Origin: a virus
Reading direction: 5' to 3' (one strand)
IMG/VR virus record: IMGVR_UViG_3300027905_000635
Span: 1 to 25,835 of that record
Length of the DNA: 25,835 nt
Under the pieces are notes generated by a model. The model was not told where the DNA came from. It ran no database searches and saw nothing but the letters and a program-made list of their open reading frames with translations. The translations under genes and the position numbers were made by a program. How positions within the stretch are numbered: the first letter of the stretch is position 1; each line of letters starts with the position of its first letter. Positions 19,791 to 25,289 of the stretch are shown piece after piece.

Positions 19791-21203
19791 ATGGCTCAAG
19801 GCGTCATCCTCGGCATCCCCCCGTCGATCGTGCAGCTCGTGCAGACGGGGCTCCTCGAGCGCTCGTTCCACGACGCCCTCTTCCCGGCGCTGCTCTACCG
19901 CTCCGAGGCGATGGCCGAGGAGTGGCCGGCGCACACGGGCGTGCAGAGCATCGAGACGCGCCCGTCGCTGCTCGCGGTCAACACGACGCCGCTCCAGCCG
20001 GGGCAGGACCCGACGCCGCAGGCGCTGCAGTACGAGCAGTGGTTCGTGAACCTCTCCCGCTACGGGGACGGGATCGACACGCACATGCCGACGAGCGTCT
20101 GGTCGAACGCGGACCAGTTCATGCGAAACCTCCAGCAGCTCGGGCTGCAGGCGGGGCAGAAGGTCAATCGGCTCGCGAGGGACCCGATCTTCCAGGCGTA
20201 CGTCGGGGGGCAGACGCTCTCGACGGCGGCGGCGCTCTCGACGGACGCGGTGCTCCAGGTCGCGTCGCTGAACGGGTTCACGACGGTCGTGCAGACGGGG
20301 TCGACGGTCCGCCCGGTGCCGGTCAGCGCGCAGAACCCGCTGCCGATCACGATCGTGCTCTCGCCGACGAGCACGCTCAGCGCGATGGTGGTCGGGGTCC
20401 AGCCGTTCTACCCGAGCGACCCGCTGAACGGCCCCGGCACGCTGATCCTCGCGGCGCAGCTCGGCGGCGCGGGGTTCGCGGCGCGGACGCCGGTCTACTC
20501 GAACAACGCCCCGGTCGTGATCCGCGCCAGCGGCGGGAACAGCATCGACGCGATCTCGAACGCCGACATCGTGACGATGCAGGACTTCCTGAACGCGGTG
20601 ACCGTGCTCCGGTCGAACAACGTCCAGCCGCACGAGGACGGCTTCTACCACGCGCACGTGCAGCCCTCGGTCGCCGCGCAGCTCTTCGCGGACCCGGCGT
20701 TCCAGCGGCTCTACACGGCGCTGCCGCAGTCCGAGACGTTCGTGAACGGCTTCCCCGTGCCGATGCTCGGGATCAAGTTCTTCATGAACACGGAGAGCCC
20801 GACGCCGACGAACACGGGGAGCCAGGTCGTGACGGTCGCCGGGCAGTCGGCGACGTACGCGCAGGGGCTCGGCTCGGAGATCGTCAACTACACCGGGGTG
20901 CAGATCGCGCAGACGCTCATCACGGGGCGGGGCGCGATGTACGAGCGCTGGGTGAACGAGAACCAGTACATCTCCGAGGCGGGGGTGACCGGGAAGGTCG
21001 GCGAGTTCGACGTCGTCAACCAGGGCATCAGCATCCAGACGGACCGGATCCGGCTGGTCATCGCGAGCCCGATCGACCGCCTGCAGGACATGGTGCGCGC
21101 GACCTGGTCGCTGTCGACGTGCTTCCCGATCCCGACGGACCTCGGGGCGACGACGAGCACGGCGCTCTACAAGCGCGCCGTGGTGCTGCAGTCCGCGGCC
21201 TAG
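19791..21203 (+). CDS. Major capsid protein
   Basis: This 470-residue protein lies just after the scaffold gene, has its own promoter-like region and the size of a HK97-fold coat protein. The C-terminal half shows the coat-type run DGFYHAHVQPSVAAQLF, NGFPVPMLGIKFFMNTES and a closing domain ending KRAVVLQSAA. This resembles N4-gp56/P22-like coat families ('haHihP...; G.ipvlGi.f..tt'). The N-terminal part is helical around residues 100-135 (NADQFMRNLQQLGLQAGQK). It has no obvious prodomain and the window has no prohead protease, so assembly probably depends on the separate scaffold. Shine-Dalgarno AGGAG, 10 bases from ATG, sits within a leader stem. Confidence 0.78.
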   Translation: MAQGVILGIPPSIVQLVQTGLLERSFHDALFPALLYRSEAMAEEWPAHTGVQSIETRPSLLAVNTTPLQPGQDPTPQALQYEQWFVNLSRYGDGIDTHMPTSVWSNADQFMRNLQQLGLQAGQKVNRLARDPIFQAYVGGQTLSTAAALSTDAVLQVASLNGFTTVVQTGSTVRPVPVSAQNPLPITIVLSPTSTLSAMVVGVQPFYPSDPLNGPGTLILAAQLGGAGFAARTPVYSNNAPVVIRASGGNSIDAISNADIVTMQDFLNAVTVLRSNNVQPHEDGFYHAHVQPSVAAQLFADPAFQRLYTALPQSETFVNGFPVPMLGIKFFMNTESPTPTNTGSQVVTVAGQSATYAQGLGSEIVNYTGVQIAQTLITGRGAMYERWVNENQYISEAGVTGKVGEFDVVNQGISIQTDRIRLVIASPIDRLQDMVRATWSLSTCFPIPTDLGATTSTALYKRAVVLQSAA

Positions 21204-21225
21204 TCGTCGGAAGAGAGAGCTACCC

Positions 21226-21265
21226 AAAAAAAGAGGGCTCGGTCGTCCTAGGCGGCCGGGCCCTC
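21226..21265 (-). terminator. Strong Rho-independent terminator (minus strand)
   Basis: On the minus strand a 10-bp stem (GAGGGCCCGG pairing with plus 21233-21242; one G-U pair) is followed by seven T (plus AAAAAAA, 21226-21232). It overlaps the stop of the zinc-finger gene and ends the two-gene minus operon. It may also slow plus-strand transcripts leaving the capsid gene. Confidence 0.78.
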
Positions 21266-21479
21266 ACGCTTTCCGGGTCTGCTTCAGGAAGCCGCCGCGG
21301 GCGACGACGCCGAGCCGCCACGCCTCGTCCTTGCGCGCGCGGTGGCAGGCCTTCGTGCGGCGCGTCCGCCGCGGGTAGGAGCCGAAGCAGAGGTCGCCGG
21401 GCTGGGCGCCGCAGAGCGGGCAGGCGACGGAGCGGTGGCGGCGCGAGAGGTCGTCCTGGTAGGCGGAGGACGCGCTCAT
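21264..21479 (-). CDS. Small zinc-finger protein
   Basis: This 71-residue protein contains ACPLCGAQPGDLC and then TKACHRARKDEAW. That is the C-x2-C-x6-C...C-H-x-x-R pattern of the short zinc-finger proteins frequent in actinobacteria and their phages ('CP.CGA.PG..C...H..R'). An N-terminal segment SAYQDDLSRRHRSV precedes it. It probably binds nucleic acid or protein; no specific role is known. It starts 3 bases after the stop of the upstream minus-strand gene and ends on the terminator. Confidence 0.65.
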   Translation of the reverse strand: MSASSAYQDDLSRRHRSVACPLCGAQPGDLCFGSYPRRTRRTKACHRARKDEAWRLGVVARGGFLKQTRKA

Positions 21480-21482
21480 CGG

Positions 21483-21785
21483 TCAGCACTCCGAGAAGGT
21501 CGTGGGGCCGATCCGGAGCGTGACCGCGCCCCCGGGCATCACGAGGATCGGCCCGGACCGCCAGCGCATCGCGTGCCGCTGGACGCCCCAGCCGCGCGGG
21601 GTCCAGGCGAAGAGGAGGAGCTCGCGGTCGGCCGGCGGCATCGCGTCGAGCTTGGCCCGCAGCGCCGGGTGGACGAAGCGATCGTGCGGGATCTCGGCGA
21701 CGGCCCAGCCGACGCCGACGCGCCAGCCGACGCCGACGCGCGCGTATCCGGCCGCGCTCGCTTCGGGCGCCCTGGGCCTGTTCAT
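21483..21785 (-). CDS. Hypothetical protein (100 aa)
   Basis: This 100-residue protein begins MNRPRAPEASAAGYARV, with a short duplicated RVGVGW segment from an 18-base tandem repeat, then FVHPALRAKLDAMPPADRELLLFAW and strands near the end (GPILVMPGGAVTLRIG). No family recognised. The ATG at 21785 is preferred over in-frame ATGs at 21794 and 21797 because those lie within the CATGAT box, which then stands 7 bases upstream. No Shine-Dalgarno sequence. First gene of the minus-strand pair. Confidence 0.58.
   Translation of the reverse strand: MNRPRAPEASAAGYARVGVGWRVGVGWAVAEIPHDRFVHPALRAKLDAMPPADRELLLFAWTPRGWGVQRHAMRWRSGPILVMPGGAVTLRIGPTTFSEC
21705..21740. repeat. 18-bp tandem direct repeat (two units)
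   Basis: CCAGCCGACGCCGACGCG is repeated exactly at 21705-21722 and 21723-21740. It encodes two RVGVGW units on the minus strand. Probably replication slippage. Confidence 0.75.
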
Positions 21786-21792
21786 GGCTCCC

Positions 21793-21812
21793 ATCATGCC
21801 GCGTGGTAGCTT
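21793..21812. promoter_or_regulatory. Divergent promoter pair between 21785 and 21833
   Basis: Minus strand: CATGAT (21798-21793), then GGGAGCC, then ATG at 21785 (leaderless). Plus strand: TAGCTT (21807-21812) in GTGGTAGCTTCG, the same block seen before 4478, giving a short leader with GGAGG. The two -10 boxes are separated by 8 bases. Confidence 0.5.
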
Positions 21813-21832
21813 CGGGGTCGGAGGACGGAGCC

Positions 21833-22249
21833 ATGCCGAGAGCGACGAGGGAGCAGCAGGCGCAGGAGCGGGAGCGGGAGCGGGAGCGGGGCGGGGAGAG
21901 CGGGGACCCGAGGGAGCTGGAGGTGCTGACGGGGTCGGGGATGAACGGGGGGCCGCGCCAGCCGCTGCCGCCGCTCCAGCAGCCGCCCCCGCTGATGCGC
22001 CGGTCGGAGGAGCTCCGGCAGGCGTACGAGGCGGAGCGGCAGGAGCAGGTCGACGCGCTCCCGACGCCGAAGCGGTACCGGGTGACGAAGCTCCCGCGCG
22101 AGGACGGGAAGGTGGTCGGCCGGGACGGGCGGAGCTTCAAGCTGACGGAGGGCAAGGAGCTCGACGAGCGCTACTTCGACGTGCCGGGGCTGAAGAAGCA
22201 GGGGGTGAAGTTCGAGCTCGTGAAGGACGAGGAGGGGCCGACGGCCTGA
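21833..22249 (+). CDS. Hypothetical protein after the capsid gene (138 aa)
   Basis: This 138-residue protein has a charged N-terminus (EQQAQERERERERGG), a Pro/Gln-rich middle and a compact C-terminal part: KRYRVTKLPREDGKVV, GRSFKLTEGKELDERYFDV, LKKQGVKFELV. The C-terminal part recalls small phage proteins encoded after the capsid gene, but I cannot assign it. Shine-Dalgarno GGAGG is 11 bases before the ATG at 21833. It could be a head completion or internal protein. Confidence 0.6.
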   Translation: MPRATREQQAQERERERERGGESGDPRELEVLTGSGMNGGPRQPLPPLQQPPPLMRRSEELRQAYEAERQEQVDALPTPKRYRVTKLPREDGKVVGRDGRSFKLTEGKELDERYFDVPGLKKQGVKFELVKDEEGPTA

Positions 22250-22261
22250 GCCCGCCCGGGG

Positions 22262-22267
22262 CATGAT
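22262..22267 (+). promoter_or_regulatory. CATGATGGGG-type leaderless promoter
   Basis: CATGAT, then GGGGGGC (7 bases), then the ATG at 22275. The ATGs at 22263 and 22266 belong to the box itself. Confidence 0.5.
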
Positions 22268-22274
22268 GGGGGGC

Positions 22275-23078
22275 ATGAGCACCTACGAGTGGCGGCGGTG
22301 CGCGGCGGTCTCGCGCGAGGGTCGGGCGGCGTTCCTGAACGCGGCGGACGCGGAGGGTCTGGAGTACGTCGCCGGGCTCGAGGGCGGGACGAGCGGGGAC
22401 TTCACGATGGGGGAGCAGCGCGACGTGCTCTTCCGCCGGCGGGGCTCTCCCGGGCTCGTGCGGGGGGCGACCGCGATGGTCGTCCTGGACGGGAACTTCC
22501 TGGCGCACGTCCCGCTGCCGGGCATCGAGGCGGAGGGCGGGCCGCCGCACCGGGTGGACGTCTACGTCTGCGGGCCGGACGAGGTTCCGACGGTGGCGGC
22601 GAGCGTCGACGTGGTCGACGGGCGGGCGGTCGAGCCGCGGCGGGACGGGCGAAGGGCCCTCGCCGCCCGCATCCAGGAGGAGGTCGCGCGGGGGCTGGCG
22701 AGCTTCGCCGGGAAGCTGAACGACGAGGAGGTCCGCGGGCGGTTCGCTCGCGCCGCGGAGGAGCTCCTCCGCGGCGCGACGTTCGCGGACCAGCAGGAGA
22801 TCGACGCGGAGCGACGGAAGACGGCCGCGGAGATCGTGTGCGCGACGAAGCGCTCGGTCGTCGGGTTCGCCGACGCCGAGAAGCGGATCGCGGAGCTGGA
22901 GCAGTTCGCGATCAACTGGATCGAGACGGCGGCGCAGCACGCGAGCAACGAGGAGTACTGGCGCGGGCGCGCGCGGGAGGCGGAGGCGGCGCTCGCCGAC
23001 GCGGGCCGGGCGCCGACCTCCCCGGCCCCGCCGTCCTCCGGCGAGCTCGTCGGCCGGGACGAGGGCGGGCACCGATGA
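22275..23078 (+). CDS. Hypothetical protein (267 aa)
   Basis: This 267-residue protein begins MSTYEWRRCAAVSREGR. The N-terminal 120 residues are mixed strands and helices (AMVVLDGNFLAHVPLPG, HRVDVYVCGPDEV). The rest is long helix, including IQEEVARGLASFAGKLN and EKRIAELEQFAINWIE, likely coiled coil. It ends in a Pro/Ser-rich tail. No family recognised. It is coupled to the next gene by ATGA overlap. Confidence 0.6.
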   Translation: MSTYEWRRCAAVSREGRAAFLNAADAEGLEYVAGLEGGTSGDFTMGEQRDVLFRRRGSPGLVRGATAMVVLDGNFLAHVPLPGIEAEGGPPHRVDVYVCGPDEVPTVAASVDVVDGRAVEPRRDGRRALAARIQEEVARGLASFAGKLNDEEVRGRFARAAEELLRGATFADQQEIDAERRKTAAEIVCATKRSVVGFADAEKRIAELEQFAINWIETAAQHASNEEYWRGRAREAEAALADAGRAPTSPAPPSSGELVGRDEGGHR

Positions 23079-23479
23079 GCTGGCCGAAGGCCCCCGTCGC
23101 CGGGGACGCGGCGTCCCGGAAGATCCTCGCCGCGTCCGGGGCGGACCTCGGGGAGTTCGACGAGTCGGCGCTCGTCTCGTCGAAGACGAAGCGGTGGCGC
23201 CGGTGGTGCCCGGACGACGCGGCGGCCTCCGCGTGCGCGAGCTACGAGCGGTGCCGGGAGCTCGCGCCGGGCTTCCAGCTCCGAGGCTGGACCGAGGCCG
23301 GTCGCCCCCACCTCGCCTGGGACTGCGCGATCGGCGGGGAGCGCTACGGGTGCGCGGTCGTGATCGTCCTCGGGCCGAGCCTCCGGACCTACTCGAAGGC
23401 GTTCGACGTGCTCCTCCTTCAGGCGAGGATGAGCATCTGGACCGTCGCGTCGGGGCGGGCCGCGCGGAGGGCGTCGTGA
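23075..23479 (+). CDS. Hypothetical protein with several Cys (134 aa)
   Basis: This 134-residue protein begins MSWPKAPVAGDAASRK. It has a Trp/Cys-rich middle (RWRRWCPDDAAASACASYERC, slightly beyond residue 45), then LAWDCAIGGERYGC and a strand AVVIVLGPS. The Cys residues could bind metal. No family recognised. It overlaps both neighbours by four bases (ATGA before, GTGA after), so the three genes 22275-23964 form one translational unit. Confidence 0.58.
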   Translation: MSWPKAPVAGDAASRKILAASGADLGEFDESALVSSKTKRWRRWCPDDAAASACASYERCRELAPGFQLRGWTEAGRPHLAWDCAIGGERYGCAVVIVLGPSLRTYSKAFDVLLLQARMSIWTVASGRAARRAS

Positions 23480-23964
23480 CGCAGCAGCGTCCGGAGCCGA
23501 TCCTCGCGAACGCCGAGCAGCCGCCGTCGCAGCGCCCGCCGAAGCATTCCGCGCGGGAAGTCGTTTCGACCCCGATCGGCGACGACTGCGCGGCGTGCGG
23601 TCGGCACCACGGGAGCCAGGGGGAGGAGCTCTGGTGCATGCGCTCGGAGCTCGCCCGGCTCCGGGAGCTCGCTGCCCGCTTCGAGCCTGTCGTCCCGACG
23701 CCGGCGTCCTGCTCGTACCAGCACGTCCACGACCTGATCGAGGCGGTCCCGGCCGACCTGGAGTACTGGGCAGAACGGGGGAGCTGCCCGACGCTCTACT
23801 TCGACTCCCTGCAGGACGCCGCCCCCGAGAGCTGGGCGGCGTCGGAAACCCGGGTTTCCGACCCGGTGCTAGAGTCGGCGCATGACCGACCCCACGACGC
23901 CCCAGGACGCCCCGAAGCCCCCGAAGGGGGCGAGCCCCTCCCCGACCCCGACGAGCCCGTCTAA
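23476..23964 (+). CDS. Cys/His-cluster protein with C-terminus read through palindrome copy 7
   Basis: This 162-residue protein starts at GTG in a GTGA overlap. It contains DDCAACGRHH and then LWCMRSELARLREL, a C-x2-C-x2-HH...C cluster followed by a leucine-periodic helix. A second helix ends near YWAERGS. From residue 122 the palindrome is read in frame as SETRVSDP, and the remaining 30 residues are Pro/Asp/Glu-rich and overlap the next gene by 83 bases. That tail is probably not original; the true protein may have ended near ESWAA before the element arrived. Confidence 0.55.
   Translation: MTQQRPEPILANAEQPPSQRPPKHSAREVVSTPIGDDCAACGRHHGSQGEELWCMRSELARLRELAARFEPVVPTPASCSYQHVHDLIEAVPADLEYWAERGSCPTLYFDSLQDAAPESWAASETRVSDPVLESAHDRPHDAPGRPEAPEGGEPLPDPDEPV
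23841..23862. repeat. Palindrome copy 7 (22 bp)
   Basis: GTCGG...CCGAC form, ending 7 bases before the TAGAGT box of the leaderless gene at 23882. It lies within the 3' part of the preceding open frame, as does copy 5. Confidence 0.9.
23870..23875 (+). promoter_or_regulatory. Candidate -10 box, leaderless gene at 23882
   Basis: TAGAGT, then CGGCGC (6 bases), then ATG. No Shine-Dalgarno sequence and no stop-codon overlap. The palindrome covers the -35 region. Confidence 0.5.
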
Positions 23965-24226
23965 GGGCGTCGTAGGCGCCGCGCCGGACCCCCACGGGCG
24001 GAGCGCCGGGGAGCTGACGAAGGGCTACGCGCGCCCGCTCCGGGACGCGGTCGTGCACAAGACCTGCGGGCAGATCGTCGTCCTGGGGAAGGACGTCGCG
24101 GAGGTCTTCGCGCGGACGCCGGGGGTGCTCGGGACGATCAGCTGCCCGCACGGCTGCGGGAGGCGGCCGGTCGGCGAGTACTCGTGGCACGGGGCCGCGT
24201 CGAAGGGCGCCGCCGTCGGGAGCTGA
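23882..24226 (+). CDS. Hypothetical protein with Cys/His motif (114 aa)
   Basis: This 114-residue protein has a Pro/Thr/Lys-rich N-terminal 40 residues. The compact part shows VVHKTCGQIVVLG and ISCPHGCGRRPVGEYSW: H-x2-C...C-x2-(H)-x-C, consistent with a zinc ribbon. No named family. Its last 89 bases are overlapped by the convergent minus-strand gene starting at 24425. It is leaderless. Confidence 0.62.
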   Translation: MTDPTTPQDAPKPPKGASPSPTPTSPSKGVVGAAPDPHGRSAGELTKGYARPLRDAVVHKTCGQIVVLGKDVAEVFARTPGVLGTISCPHGCGRRPVGEYSWHGAASKGAAVGS

Positions 24227-24425
24227 CGAGCAGGCGCGCCTCGGCGACCCGGAGGGAGATCGCGAGGAGGACGAACGCGGCGTCGAAGAGGGCGGCCCTC
24301 GCGCGGAGCTCGGCGAGGTCCTTCCGCCAGACGGGGACGATGCCCGCCTCCTGAAGGTCGGTCACGCAGCGGCGGCCGACGACGCCCGCCGCTGCCTCGA
24401 AGACGTCCCGCGCTCGCCTGTCCAC
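24138..24425 (-). CDS. Hypothetical helical protein, convergent overlap
   Basis: This 95-residue protein starts with GTG at 24425, 6 bases after CATGAT on the minus strand. It begins (M)DRRARDVFEAAAG, has VWRKDLAELRARAALFDAAFVLLAISLRVAEARLL, a long partly hydrophobic helix in pieces, then an Arg/Ser-rich end. The last 30 residues are encoded opposite the 3' end of the plus-strand gene and look like overrun. Strong G/C third positions in the unique 199 bases support it. No family recognised. Confidence 0.52.
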   Translation of the reverse strand: MDRRARDVFEAAAGVVGRRCVTDLQEAGIVPVWRKDLAELRARAALFDAAFVLLAISLRVAEARLLVSSRRRRPSTRPRATSTRRPAASRSRAGS

Positions 24426-24431
24426 GGCCCC

Positions 24432-24453
24432 ATCATGCCGCCGGTGGTAGGCT
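24432..24453. promoter_or_regulatory. Divergent leaderless promoter pair between 24425 and 24461
   Basis: Minus: CATGAT (24437-24432), then GGGGCC, then GTG at 24425. Plus: TAGGCT (24448-24453), then CGCCCTC, then GTG at 24461. Both -10 boxes stand 6-7 bases from the start codon; only 35 bases separate the two genes. Confidence 0.55.
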
Positions 24454-24460
24454 CGCCCTC

Positions 24461-24859
24461 GTGCTCACGCTCGAGGAGAAGGCGAAGGTCCGGAAGCACG
24501 GGGGCTGGCCGAACATCAGCGCCGCCCAGACCTTCTTCCTGGGGAACCCGGCCGCGATGGAGCCGTTCTTCATCCTGGAGGCGGCGATGGACTCGATCAT
24601 CCCGACGGCCGAGTTCCTCCTGCGCGAGGGGCTCGAGCGCTGCGACCGCATCTACGCGACGATCTTCGACGACGCGGACACGCTCGTCGCGGCGAAGGTC
24701 GGGGACATCGAGATCAACCCGAAGCAGTTCGAGCAGCTCGTCCAGCGCTACCTGCTCTACGTCGACGACATGCTCCAGGTGATGGGCTGCTACCGCAATC
24801 CCTTCGACGCCCGGTTCGGCGGCGGGGCGGGACGGGGCATCAACTCGCGAGTAGGCTGA
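24461..24859 (+). CDS. Hypothetical protein (132 aa)
   Basis: This 132-residue protein with GTG start begins (M)LTLEEKAKVRKHGGWP. It is mainly helical (AMEPFFILEAAMDSIIPTAEF, LVQRYLLYVDDMLQVMG) with a Gly-rich end. The size and position downstream of the capsid gene would suit a head-completion or adaptor-type protein, but I recognise no family. It is leaderless. Codon use is typical of the phage core genes. Confidence 0.6.
   Translation: MLTLEEKAKVRKHGGWPNISAAQTFFLGNPAAMEPFFILEAAMDSIIPTAEFLLREGLERCDRIYATIFDDADTLVAAKVGDIEINPKQFEQLVQRYLLYVDDMLQVMGCYRNPFDARFGGGAGRGINSRVG
24852..24857 (+). promoter_or_regulatory. Candidate -10 box, leaderless gene at 24866
   Basis: TAGGCT, then GACTCCCC (8 bases), then ATG. 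The hexamer lies in the last codons of the previous gene in another frame (its stop is TGA at 24857). Confidence 0.45.
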
Positions 24860-24865
24860 CTCCCC

Positions 24866-25279
24866 ATGAAGCGCATCGCCGGACTCGTCCTCCTCGCCCT
24901 CGTCGCCGTCGTCCTCGCGTCCTCGCCCCCGGCGGCCCGCGTCCTGTCCCCCGCCGCCGAGACGGTCGGCTGCGGCCCGGTGAACGCGGCCCCGCTCGTC
25001 CCCGTCTCGGAGAAGCTCGGGATGTGCATCCTGCAGGCGGCGGTCGGCGACCTGGTCGAGGCCATCGCGGACCCGGTCAGCCTCGTCCAGGCCGTCATCG
25101 GCGCGTGCAGGGCGTACGGGGTCGCGACGATCGAGCAGGTGATCGCGATCATCGAGGAGGCGATCAGCTCTCCCCCCGCGGTCGACGCCGGCGCGGCCCC
25201 GCTCTCGGCGGCGCAGCACGCGCGGCTGGAGAAGGTCCACGCCGCGGCGCTCGCCCTGAAGGCGTCCGGGAAGAAGTAA
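24866..25279 (+). CDS. Exported or membrane-anchored hypothetical protein
   Basis: This 137-residue protein begins MKRIAGLVLLALVAVVLASS followed by PPAARVLS: a signal peptide or signal anchor with a possible cleavage near Ala19-Ser21. There is no lipobox. The mature part has Cys residues in VGCGPV, GMCILQ and GACRAY, hydrophobic helices (VEAIADPVSLVQAVIGACRAY, in pieces) and a Lys-rich C-terminus. It could be periplasmic or a superinfection-type envelope protein. No family recognised. Confidence 0.6.
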   Translation: MKRIAGLVLLALVAVVLASSPPAARVLSPAAETVGCGPVNAAPLVPVSEKLGMCILQAAVGDLVEAIADPVSLVQAVIGACRAYGVATIEQVIAIIEEAISSPPAVDAGAAPLSAAQHARLEKVHAAALALKASGKK

Positions 25280-25282
25280 GCT
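25277..25282 (+). promoter_or_regulatory. Candidate -10 box, leaderless gene at 25290
   Basis: TAAGCT, then CGGGGGC (7 bases), then GTG. Its TAA is also the stop of the preceding gene, so the evidence is weaker. Confidence 0.35.
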
Positions 25283-25289
25283 CGGGGGC

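Noticed and set aside
19305-21227. 640-codon open frame on the minus strand
   Set aside because: It lies antisense to the capsid and scaffold genes, with repetitive Arg-rich composition. It is an artefact of high GC.
21226-21265. Plus-strand terminator after the capsid gene
   Set aside because: On the plus strand the stem is preceded by A7 but followed by ACGCTTTCC, with no proper U-tract. I assign it to the minus strand only, with possible weak effect on plus.
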